From: Agrococcus sp. ProA11
Lineage (GTDB): Bacteria > Actinomycetota > Actinomycetes > Actinomycetales > Microbacteriaceae
Length of the DNA: 64,000 nucleotides
Assembly: GCF_039880525.1 (NCBI RefSeq)
Contig: NZ_CP156989.1
Location: 1,984,001-2,048,000 of the forward strand
Direction: 5' to 3'
The notes beneath the pieces are model-generated. The model saw only the letters and a program-made list of their open reading frames with translations, did no database searches and was not told the origin of the DNA. Within the stretch, counting starts at the first letter, position 1. Every line of letters begins with the position of its first letter. Shown here one piece after another: positions 10,483-18,100 of this stretch. A program made the position numbers and the translations under genes.

Positions 10483-11451
10483 ATGAGCATCACGCAGCAC
10501 CCTCGGCGGTCGGCGCCCCGGCACGCTGGCCGGTCGCGGATGCTGGCCGTCGTCGCGCTCGCGGGCGTCGCCGCGCTCGTGGCCGCCTGCAGCCAGCCGA
10601 TCGGCCCCGGCAGCACGACCGCCCCGCCATCGCCCTCCACGACCATGGCCGGCGCGGCTCCGGTCGCGCTCGACGCATCGGAGCTGGCGGCGTCGGGCCT
10701 GTTCGACGAGGTCTCGGCGAACGGTGCCGCGCTCCGCTGGGTCGAGCCCGGCGCGTCGATCGCGGTCATCGTCGGGGGCTCCGGCGGTGGCGGCGAGTGC
10801 ATCCCCCAGCCGCATCCGGCCGAGCTCGACCTCGGCACGCCCTCGATCGCCGTGCACTTCGACCCGCCGAATCCGGAGGTGATGTGCACGGCCGACTTCG
10901 TGCTGCACGGCTGGCAGCTCGACCTCGCGCAGCCGATCGATGCGGGCAACGTCGTGCCGGTGCAGTTCGTGAACCTGCGGGGCACAGATGACGTCGTGGA
11001 TCTGCGGCTCGGCCCCGACGACACGCTCCTCAGCCCCGGCGCCGACCCGCAGCCGAGCGAGATCCCCGACAGCGGCACGGTGCCCGAGCCGGAGCCGATC
11101 CCGACCGAGCAGCTGCCGGAAGAGGCGCTCGCCGCGGCGAACAGCAACCTGCTCGAGGTGCGATGGGTGGAGCCGGGCCGCTCGCTCGCGGTGCTGCTCG
11201 CGGCATCCGGCACCACCGACTGCGTGCCGCAGCCGGTGGGCGCCGCACCTACCGGGCCCGGGACGATCGAGGTGACGTTCGAGCGCGCGGCGAGCGCGAG
11301 CTGTGATGGCGAGGCCACGGTCCACGGCTGGCGGGTGACCCTGCCTGCCGCCGTCACGGCGACGCTGCCGGTCGAGGTCACGGTGCGCGGCGCGCTCGAA
11401 GGGTCGGTCGAGGTCACACTCGAACCCGAGGACGTGCTCGAGCTGCCCTGA
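10483..11451 (+). CDS. Lipoprotein with two copies of an uncharacterised domain
   Basis: A 322-residue predicted lipoprotein with lipobox LVAAC near residue 36. A GAGGAG ribosome site precedes the ATG. Two repeats of about 95 residues follow (roughly 65-165 and 215-322). Both contain RWVEPG, a short strand, C-[IV]-P-Q-P, a strand ending in a second cysteine, and HGW. The linker carries ADPQPSEI, whose 24 coding bases recur exactly in the next lipoprotein. The same domain occurs once in the products at 11610 and 13266. I do not recognise the family. The paired cysteines could form a disulfide outside the cell. Confidence 0.8.
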   Translation: MSITQHPRRSAPRHAGRSRMLAVVALAGVAALVAACSQPIGPGSTTAPPSPSTTMAGAAPVALDASELAASGLFDEVSANGAALRWVEPGASIAVIVGGSGGGGECIPQPHPAELDLGTPSIAVHFDPPNPEVMCTADFVLHGWQLDLAQPIDAGNVVPVQFVNLRGTDDVVDLRLGPDDTLLSPGADPQPSEIPDSGTVPEPEPIPTEQLPEEALAAANSNLLEVRWVEPGRSLAVLLAASGTTDCVPQPVGAAPTGPGTIEVTFERAASASCDGEATVHGWRVTLPAAVTATLPVEVTVRGALEGSVEVTLEPEDVLELP

Positions 11452-11609
11452 CGCCCGCCCTCGCGCTGCCGATCTGGGGCCGCGGCGCTGGCGTCTGGCG
11501 CCAACCCGCCGCCGGTCCGCCGCCCAGCGCTCGTCCAGGCCGGTGGGCCAGCGTGGGAGGCTGGAATCTCCGTGACCCGCGCGGACCGCGAACCAAGGAG
11601 CTGCACCAC

Positions 11610-12194
11610 ATGCGACGGACCCTCCCGCTGACGATCATCGGCCTCGTCGCCCTCACCGGCTGCACGTCGGCGGGCGAGCCCGCCGAGACCGCGCCGCCCA
11701 CCGCCGAGGCCGAGACGAGCGCACCGACGCCCTTGGCCGAGCCCACCGACACAGCCCCTGCCGAGACCGCGACCGCCGACCCGCAGCCGAGCGAGATCGC
11801 CGGCGCGCCCTACCGCATCGAGGACGAGGCGATCCTCGGCGCCTACAGCATCGACGACATCCCGGTCGGCGAGCCGTTCGTGGCGTGGGGCAACACCGAC
11901 GCGACGCTCGTGCACGTCATCGGCGCTGGCAGCAGCTCGACCACGTGCCAGCCCACGGCCGAGTCGATCGAGGTCGACGACGGCATGCTCGAGATCGAGT
12001 TCGAGTGGGACGAGTCCAGCGCGACGGTCGCCTGCACCGCGGATCTGCGGATCTTCGGCTGGGCGTTCCCCGTCGCCGGGGCAGATGCGTCGATCACGCA
12101 GGCGGTCGTCGAGGACTGGAACGACGACGAGACCGATGATGACGACGATGACGACGAGATCACCGTCGAGATCCGCCCGGCGATCGCGAACTAG
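11610..12194 (+). CDS. Lipoprotein, single copy of the same uncharacterised domain
   Basis: 194 residues from the ATG at 11610, chosen because AAGGAG lies nine bases before it and a signal peptide with lipobox L-T-G-C starts there. A Thr/Glu/Pro-rich linker includes ADPQPSEI, identical at DNA level (11775-11798) to 11041-11064 in the preceding lipoprotein. The domain has the C-x-P motif (TTCQP), second cysteine (VACTADL) and FGW. A run of aspartates sits near the C-terminus. Function is unknown. It converges with tatD with 12 bases between stops. Confidence 0.78.
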   Translation: MRRTLPLTIIGLVALTGCTSAGEPAETAPPTAEAETSAPTPLAEPTDTAPAETATADPQPSEIAGAPYRIEDEAILGAYSIDDIPVGEPFVAWGNTDATLVHVIGAGSSSTTCQPTAESIEVDDGMLEIEFEWDESSATVACTADLRIFGWAFPVAGADASITQAVVEDWNDDETDDDDDDDEITVEIRPAIAN

Positions 12195-12206
12195 GCTCCG
12201 CCGCCG

Positions 12207-13145
12207 TCAGTCCCAACTGCCGTACGCGCGCACCGTGTTCGCCGCCGTCTCTGCTGCCAGCTCGTCGGCGTCGATGCCCAGCTGCTCGGCCATGAACCGC
12301 ACCGTGTACGGCGTCAGGTAGGGGCTGTTCGGCCTGCCTCGGAAGGGCGCGGGCGTGAGGAACGGCGCGTCGGTCTCCACCAGGATGCGGCTGCGGTCGG
12401 CGACCCGCAGGGCGCCGTGCAGGTTCTTGGCGTTCGAGAAGGTGACGGTGCCGGCGAACGACAGGTACCAGCCGTGCTCGGCCGCGATGCGAGCGAGGTG
12501 CTCGTCGCCGGAGAAGCAGTGGAAGACCGTTACGTCGGGGGCACCCACGCGCAACAGCGTCTCGACCACCGCGTCGTGCGCGTCGCGGTCGTGGATCTGC
12601 AGGGCGCGGCGGTGGCGCTTGGCGATCTCGATGTGCGCCTCGAACGACGCGAACTGCGCACGCCGGCCCTCGTCGCCGGTGCGGAAGAAGTCCAGCCCGG
12701 TCTCGCCGACCGCGCGCACCCGCGGCTGCTGGGCGAGCCGATCGATGACCGTGAGCGCCTCGTCGAGCGTGCCCGCGGTGGCGTAGCCCGGCGCCTCGTT
12801 GGGGTGGATCGCGACCGCGGCGAGCACGCGCGGATCCTGTGCGGCGAGCGCGGCCGACCACTCGGAGGACTCCACGTCGCCGCCCACCTGGATGACGCCC
12901 GCGACGCCCGCGGCGACCGCCGCATCCAGCGCGTCCGCGTAGGAGAAGCCCTCGCCGTCCTTGATCTCCAGGTGCGTGTGGTTGTCGTAGATCGGCGCCC
13001 CGAGCGGCTCGGGCGCGGGCGGCCGCGTCATGTCGCGCTTCCCGTCGTTGTGCCGCTCGCGGATGTATTCGCCGCCGGGCAGCTCGGTGCCGGCCGGGGT
13101 GTCGGGGAGGCGGATGGGCGTGGTTCCGTCGGGGCTCGCGGGCAT
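12207..13145 (-). CDS. TatD family metal-dependent hydrolase
   Basis: A 312-residue TIM-barrel hydrolase of the TatD type, a 3'-5' DNA/RNA exonuclease family. Metal ligands are in YDNHTHLE near residue 54, GETGLDFFR, QIHDRDAHD, FHCFSGD and VETDAPFLTP. The first 38 residues, before MTRPPAPE, are a Pro-rich extension not needed for the fold. They are kept because TAGGCT ends six bases before the ATG at 13145, as in neighbouring genes. The downstream ATG near 13031 would give a product of usual length. metG lies upstream on the same strand, but a lipoprotein gene on the other strand separates them. Confidence 0.9.
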   Translation of the reverse strand: MPASPDGTTPIRLPDTPAGTELPGGEYIRERHNDGKRDMTRPPAPEPLGAPIYDNHTHLEIKDGEGFSYADALDAAVAAGVAGVIQVGGDVESSEWSAALAAQDPRVLAAVAIHPNEAPGYATAGTLDEALTVIDRLAQQPRVRAVGETGLDFFRTGDEGRRAQFASFEAHIEIAKRHRRALQIHDRDAHDAVVETLLRVGAPDVTVFHCFSGDEHLARIAAEHGWYLSFAGTVTFSNAKNLHGALRVADRSRILVETDAPFLTPAPFRGRPNSPYLTPYTVRFMAEQLGIDADELAAETAANTVRAYGSWD

Positions 13146-13151
13146 GGCTTC

Positions 13152-13157
13152 AGCCTA
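13152..13157 (-). promoter_or_regulatory. Candidate -10 element of tatD
   Basis: TAGGCT on the minus strand, six bases before the ATG at 13145. Confidence 0.5.
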
Positions 13158-13265
13158 GAATGCTGACGCCACAGGAAATGCTGGGTGTGCGTTCAGGGCT
13201 CGTTGCGGCCCCGGTGGAAGCATCGCAGCAGCACCAGCCCGAGGAACCCGAGGAGCCTGCCCTTC

Positions 13266-13769
13266 ATGCCCACCCGCTTCGCGAGCGTCGCGGCCGTCGC
13301 CGCGGTGCTGGCGGTCAGTGCGTGCGGTTCGCTGCAGGGGTCGACATCCGCGCAGCAGGCAGCCGACGGATCCGCCCAGACCAGCGATGTGCGCGGTGGC
13401 GGCAGCGAACTGCGGATCGATGCGCCGGCGGTCGGCGACCACGGTGAGCCCGGCCTGCCTTCCGCCAGCGGCGCATCCATCGATGATGTGCTGCGACTGG
13501 GCGCCGTCGCCACGTGGGTGGACGCGCCCGATGCGCTGGCGATCTCGCTGCCCGCGTCGCAGGACTGCTCGCCGATCGCGGGGCAGCCGACGGTGGTGTC
13601 GCCGAGCCGGATCTCGGTGACGTTCGCGGCCGAGGCGGCGTGCCCGGCACCCGACGCGGCTCGCACCTACACGGTGCAGCTGCCGGCCGACGTGGATGCT
13701 CGCGCCGGTATCGAGGTCGTCGTCGAGGGCCTGCAGCACCGCTTCACGCTGACGCTGCCCGCGAACTAG
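13266..13769 (+). CDS. Lipoprotein, third member of the local paralogue family
   Basis: 167 residues from the ATG at 13266, where a signal peptide with lipobox L-A-V-S-A-C begins; AGGAG lies ten bases before. After a Ser/Gln-rich linker the domain shows TWVDAPDALAISL, C-S-P, a strand RISVTF, a second cysteine and a C-terminal strand HRFTLTL. These align with the repeats in the lipoproteins at 10483 and 11610, although the HGW motif is lost. Function is unknown. It is divergent from tatD and convergent with metG. Confidence 0.75.
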   Translation: MPTRFASVAAVAAVLAVSACGSLQGSTSAQQAADGSAQTSDVRGGGSELRIDAPAVGDHGEPGLPSASGASIDDVLRLGAVATWVDAPDALAISLPASQDCSPIAGQPTVVSPSRISVTFAAEAACPAPDAARTYTVQLPADVDARAGIEVVVEGLQHRFTLTLPAN

Positions 13770-13795
13770 CGGGGCGCGTCGGCGCGAACCGCCGC

Positions 13796-15346
13796 TCAGC
13801 CGGCCGCGGGCTCCTGCTCGACGCGCGGGAACAGCGGGGGCACGGTCGTCACCCTGCCGGTGCCGCGCCAGGTCTGCGCCTGCTGGATGCGCTGCGCCGT
13901 GACGTCGCCCTCGCCGCCGACCGCGGCCCACAGCTGCTGCGCGGTGTCGGGCATGACGGGCGCCAGCAGGATCGCTGCCGTGCCGATCCCGTGCACGTTG
14001 GTCGCGAGCACCGCCGCGAGCCGGTCGCGCTGCGCCTCGTCCTTCGCCAGCACCCACGGCGCCTGCTCGGTGATGTAGCCGTTCAGGCGCTCCACGATCG
14101 ACATCGCGGCATCCACCGCGTCGTGGATCTGGAATGTGTCGATGGCGCGGTCGGCGCGAGCCACGGCATCCGCCACCAGCTGCGCGATGTCGGCGTCGGC
14201 CTCGACGTCGGGGACGACGCCGTCGCAGTACTTGTGCACCATCGCGATCACGCGCGAGGCGAGGTTGCCGAGACCGTTGGCGAGCTCCGAGTGGTAGCGG
14301 GCGTGCAGGTCCTCCCAGGAGAAGGAGCCGTCGGAGCCGAACGCGATCGCCGACATGAAGTAGTAGCGGAACGCGTCGACACCGAAGACCTCGGTGATCT
14401 GCTTCGGCTCGATGCCGGTCGCCTTCGACTTCGACATCTTCTCGCCGCCGACCAGCAGCCAGCCGTGGGCGAACACGTGGTCGGAGTTCTCGAGTCCCGC
14501 CGCCATGAGCATGGCGGGCCAGATGACGGCGTGGAAGCGCGCGATGTCCTTGCCGACGATGTGCGTGGCGGGCCAGCGACGTGCGAAGCGCTCCTCGTCG
14601 ACGCCGTAGCCGTTGGCGGTGATGTAGTTCAGCAGCGCGTCGAACCAGACGTAGACGACATGCGTCTCATCCCACGGCACCTTGATGCCCCAGTCGAAGG
14701 TGTTGCGGCTGATCGAGAGGTCGGTGAGGCCCTGCTTGACGAACTGCCGCACCTCGTTGCGCACGTGCTCGGGCTGCACGTAGTCGGGGCGCTGGTCGTA
14801 GAGCTCGAGCAGCCGATCGCCGAACTCGCTCAGCTTGAAGAAGTAGTTGGCCTCGCGCACGACCTCCACGGGGCGCGAGTGGATCGCGCACACCTGCAGC
14901 CCCTCGAACTCCCCGGTGCCGGGCACCAGGTCGCCGGGTGTCTTGTACTCCTCGCAGCCGACGCAGTACCGGCCCTCGAACTCGCCGTGGTAGATGTACC
15001 CGGCCTCCTTGAGTCGCTCGAGGAAGATGCGCACGCCCACCTTGTGACGCTCATCCGTGGTGCGGATGAAGTCGTCGTTCTGGATGTTCAGCAGCTCGAG
15101 CTGCGGCTTCCACGCGGTCTCGACCAGCCGGTCGGTCCAGTCCTGCGGGCTCACGCCGTTGGCGGCCGCCGTGCGCATGATCTTCTGGCCGTGCTCGTCG
15201 GTGCCGGTGAGCATCCACGTGTCATCGCCGCGCTGGCGGTGCCAGCGGGCGAGCACATCGGTGGCCACCTCGTTGTAGGCGTGGCCGATGTGGGGCACGT
15301 CGTTGACGTAGTAGATCGGCGTCGTCACGGTGAAGCGCTCGGGCAT
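13796..15346 (-). CDS. metG: Methionyl-tRNA synthetase
   Basis: A 516-residue class I synthetase that charges tRNA-Met. The HIGH motif is in YYVNDVPHIGHAYNEV at residues 12-27. The knuckle region has YCVGCEEY. KMSKSKATGIEP is the KMSKS loop. The anticodon-binding helical domain follows, without a C-terminal EMAP domain, so this is the shorter form common in actinobacteria. The ATG at 15346 is chosen over longer in-frame readings because family homology begins there and TAGGAT ends seven bases upstream. rsmI starts just beyond on the same strand. Confidence 0.95.
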   Translation of the reverse strand: MPERFTVTTPIYYVNDVPHIGHAYNEVATDVLARWHRQRGDDTWMLTGTDEHGQKIMRTAAANGVSPQDWTDRLVETAWKPQLELLNIQNDDFIRTTDERHKVGVRIFLERLKEAGYIYHGEFEGRYCVGCEEYKTPGDLVPGTGEFEGLQVCAIHSRPVEVVREANYFFKLSEFGDRLLELYDQRPDYVQPEHVRNEVRQFVKQGLTDLSISRNTFDWGIKVPWDETHVVYVWFDALLNYITANGYGVDEERFARRWPATHIVGKDIARFHAVIWPAMLMAAGLENSDHVFAHGWLLVGGEKMSKSKATGIEPKQITEVFGVDAFRYYFMSAIAFGSDGSFSWEDLHARYHSELANGLGNLASRVIAMVHKYCDGVVPDVEADADIAQLVADAVARADRAIDTFQIHDAVDAAMSIVERLNGYITEQAPWVLAKDEAQRDRLAAVLATNVHGIGTAAILLAPVMPDTAQQLWAAVGGEGDVTAQRIQQAQTWRGTGRVTTVPPLFPRVEQEPAAG

Positions 15347-15353
15347 GGGGTCA

Positions 15354-15359
15354 ATCCTA
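15354..15359 (-). promoter_or_regulatory. Candidate -10 element of metG
   Basis: TAGGAT on the minus strand, seven bases before the ATG at 15346. Confidence 0.45.
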
Positions 15360-15378
15360 CGAGGCCTCCACGGCCCGA

Positions 15379-16197
15379 CTACGACGGCGGATGCGCGAGG
15401 GCGGCCTGGTAGAGCGCGTTGCGGGCGTGCCCAGTCGCCTCCGCCACCTCGGCCGCGGCCTCCTTGAGGCGCATACCGTCCCGCTTGAGGCGCAGCACCT
15501 GCGCGATCGCGGCGTCGAGATCGGTCAGCGCGGGCGTCGCGCCCTCGATCACGAGCACGATCTCGCCGCGCACGCCCTCGCGGGCCCACGGCAGCAGCTC
15601 GCCGGCCGTGCCGCGGCGCACCTCCTCGTAGCGCTTCGTGAGCTCGCGGCAGACGGCCATCCGCCGCTCGGGCATGGCGCGCTCGATCGCCTCGAGCGAC
15701 TCCACCAGCCGGTGCGGGGCCTCGAAGAGCACGAGGGTGCGCTCCTCACGCGCGACCGCAGCGAGGGCACGGTCGCGCTCGCCGCCCTTGCGGGGCAGGA
15801 AGCCGTCGAAGGCGAAGCGGTCGGTCGGCAGGCCGCTGAGCGCGAGGGCGGTGAGCACGGCGGAGGGGCCGGGCAGGCAGGTGACGGCGACGCCCGCGGC
15901 GACCGCGGCCTGCACGAGCCGGAAGCCGGGGTCGCTGACGGCAGGCATGCCGGCGTCGGTGAGCACCAGCACATCCTCCTCGCGGGCACGCTCGACGAGC
16001 GCGGGCGACGCCGCCTGCTCGTTGTGCTCATGCAGGGCGACGAAGTGCGCCTGCGTCTCGACGCCGAGCGCCCGCAGCAGCTGCTTCGTGGTGCGAGTGT
16101 CCTCCGCGGCGATCACCGGCACGACCTGGAGCGCCTCGCGCAGCCGCGCACTGGCATCGCCGAGGTTGCCGATGGGGGTCGCGCCGAGGATGATCAC
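15379..16197 (-). CDS. rsmI: 16S rRNA (cytidine-1402-2'-O) methyltransferase RsmI
   Basis: About 272 residues from the GTG at 16197. The first strand VIILGATPIGNLGDASARL is the tetrapyrrole-methylase-fold SAM loop. EDTR, LTDAGMPAVSDPG and LPGPSAVLTALALSGLP are family signatures. The enzyme methylates C1402 of 16S rRNA in the P site. TAGCCT ends seven bases before the GTG, so leaderless initiation is likely; no ribosome site is seen. Divergence from the PMT gene is a common actinobacterial arrangement. Confidence 0.93.
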   Translation of the reverse strand: MIILGATPIGNLGDASARLREALQVVPVIAAEDTRTTKQLLRALGVETQAHFVALHEHNEQAASPALVERAREEDVLVLTDAGMPAVSDPGFRLVQAAVAAGVAVTCLPGPSAVLTALALSGLPTDRFAFDGFLPRKGGERDRALAAVAREERTLVLFEAPHRLVESLEAIERAMPERRMAVCRELTKRYEEVRRGTAGELLPWAREGVRGEIVLVIEGATPALTDLDAAIAQVLRLKRDGMRLKEAAAEVAEATGHARNALYQAALAHPPS

Positions 16198-16204
16198 GCG
16201 GCCC

Positions 16205-16210
16205 AGGCTA
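16205..16210 (-). promoter_or_regulatory. Candidate -10 element of rsmI
   Basis: TAGCCT on the minus strand, seven bases before the GTG at 16197. Confidence 0.45.
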
Positions 16211-16314
16211 TCGACGCGGCAGCTGACGGCGAGCGGCGACGACGCCGGGCGGGATCGGGCGCTCGCCTGTGACGCATGCGGCCGAGCCTGCGACGGCGAC
16301 GCTCGCCCAGGTGC

Positions 16315-16320
16315 CAGAAT
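16315..16320 (+). promoter_or_regulatory. Candidate -10 element of the PMT gene
   Basis: CAGAAT, seven bases before the GTG at 16328. Confidence 0.4.
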
Positions 16321-16327
16321 CGCCCGT

Positions 16328-18091
16328 GTGACCGAATCGAGCGCCGACCCCGCTGCGCGCGGCGCCGTCGCCACCTCGGGCGCTCCGGAAGTCGCCGCCC
16401 GGTCTCGCCGGGAGCGTGCCACGGGCGCCTACGCGGCCGTGGAGCAGCGCCTGCGCGAGCCGCGCGTGCGCCGCACGCTCGAGATCGCGGCACCGCTCGC
16501 GATCGTCACGGTCGCCGCCGTCGCGCGGCTGACCGCCCTCGGGCATCCTCCGCTGCTGGTCTTCGACGAGACCTACTACGTCAAAGAGGGCTGGTCGATG
16601 TGGCAACTCGGCTACGAGGGCGACTGGGCCGAGGGGTCGAACGAGCGCTTCGAGCAGGGCGACCCCGGAGGGCTGACGTCGGACGCCGACTACGTGGTGC
16701 ACCCGCCGCTCGGCAAGTGGATCATCGGCATGGCGATGGCGGCGTTCGGCATGGCCGACCCGTTCTGGTGGCGGCTGCCGAGCGCGATCGCCGGCATCGC
16801 CCTGGTGGCGCTGACGTATGCGGTCGCGCGCGGCATGCTGCGATCGGTCGCGTTCGCGACGCTCGCGGGCCTCTGGATGGCGATCGACGGCTTCGCGATC
16901 GTCATGAGCCGCACGGCGCTGCTCGACGGCATCCTCGCGGTGTTCGTGCTCGCGGGTGCGGGTGCGCTGCTGCTGGATCGGCGCGGCTCGCCCGCGCGCA
17001 CCGTGCGCGCCCTGGCCGAGCGGCCCCGGCGCTTCGGGGCCGCGATGCTGACTCGCCCGTGGCTCGTGGTCGCCGGCGCCCTGCTGGGGGCCGGCTGCGC
17101 GACCAAGTGGTCGGGGGCGGCGTTCCTCGCCGCGTTCGGCCTCTGGACAGTGCTGATGGATGTGCTCGACCGACGCAGGGCGGGATTCCGGCATCCGTGG
17201 CTGGGCACGCTGCTGACCCAGGCGCCCGCGAGCTTCGTGCTGCTGGTAGGCCCGGCGGTCGCGGTCTACATCGCCAGCTACGCGGGCTGGTTCGATGGCG
17301 GGTGGGGCTCGCAGCTGGCGCTCGAGCGCGTGGACCTGCGCTGGGGCGGGCTGCTCGCGTGGGTGCCGCTGGGGCTGCAGTCGCTGTGGATGTACCACGC
17401 GCAGCAGCTCGGCTTCCACGTGGGGCTCGACAAGGACCACCCCTACCAGTCCCCCGCGATCGAGTGGCTCTGGCTGGGCCGGCCCACCGGCTTCGAGATG
17501 ACGGAGACCGACGGTGGGGTCTGGTGGATCACCGCGCTGCCCAACCTCGTGCTCTGGTACGGCGGCATCGTGGCGGTGGCCTTCCTGCTCTTCCACCTCG
17601 GCCGCAGGCTCGATCGCAACGCGGGCTTCCTGCTGCTCGCGATCACTGCCGGCTACGCGCCCTGGCTGGCCTTCCCCGATCGCACGATCTTCCTCTTCTA
17701 CGCGATCGTGTTCCTGCCGTTCCTGGTGCTCGCGCTCGCGGCCGCGCTGCAGCTGCTGGTGGGGCGCTACCGGCCAGCGGGTGCGCCGCAGATTGCCCGC
17801 ACCGCGGCCGGCGCGCTCGCCGCGGCCGACGCGGCCGACGCCGACCAGGGCGCCGCGACGAGGCTCGACGCCGACATCGATGCCGCCATCGACGCCGCCA
17901 TCCCGCCGCCGGCGTCGCCGGGCGGCCAGGATGGCGACGTGGAGCGGCGCGCCGCAGGGTGGGCGGCAATCGTGGTGCTGCTGGCCGCGAGCATCGCCGT
18001 GGCGATCTGGTTCATGCCGGTTGCCTTCGGCATGACGCTGTCGGACGCCGCCATGCAGCTGCGCTTCTGGCCCCCGCGGCTGCCGCAGTAG
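16328..18091 (+). CDS. Dolichyl/polyprenyl-phosphate-mannose--protein mannosyltransferase (PMT family)
   Basis: A 587-residue polytopic GT39 enzyme that O-mannosylates proteins during Sec export, using polyprenyl-phosphate mannose. The catalytic loop after the first membrane segment has FDETYYVKEGW with the acidic pair. YVVHPPLGKWIIG follows. The C-terminal four-TM region has DKDHPYQSP and DGGVWWITALPNLVLWYGG, typical of bacterial PMT. An Ala/Asp-rich cytosolic insert of about 45 residues lies before the last membrane segment. The GTG at 16328 fits the family N-terminus. It likely acts on the many lipoproteins and secreted proteins encoded here. Confidence 0.93.
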   Translation: MTESSADPAARGAVATSGAPEVAARSRRERATGAYAAVEQRLREPRVRRTLEIAAPLAIVTVAAVARLTALGHPPLLVFDETYYVKEGWSMWQLGYEGDWAEGSNERFEQGDPGGLTSDADYVVHPPLGKWIIGMAMAAFGMADPFWWRLPSAIAGIALVALTYAVARGMLRSVAFATLAGLWMAIDGFAIVMSRTALLDGILAVFVLAGAGALLLDRRGSPARTVRALAERPRRFGAAMLTRPWLVVAGALLGAGCATKWSGAAFLAAFGLWTVLMDVLDRRRAGFRHPWLGTLLTQAPASFVLLVGPAVAVYIASYAGWFDGGWGSQLALERVDLRWGGLLAWVPLGLQSLWMYHAQQLGFHVGLDKDHPYQSPAIEWLWLGRPTGFEMTETDGGVWWITALPNLVLWYGGIVAVAFLLFHLGRRLDRNAGFLLLAITAGYAPWLAFPDRTIFLFYAIVFLPFLVLALAAALQLLVGRYRPAGAPQIARTAAGALAAADAADADQGAATRLDADIDAAIDAAIPPPASPGGQDGDVERRAAGWAAIVVLLAASIAVAIWFMPVAFGMTLSDAAMQLRFWPPRLPQ

Positions 18092-18100
18092 CGGCTGACC

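Noticed and set aside
13796-15589. Longer metG reading frame starting at 15589
   Set aside because: The extra 81 residues overlap rsmI in another frame and have no synthetase homology. The ATG at 15346 has the -10 spacing and the correct family N-terminus.
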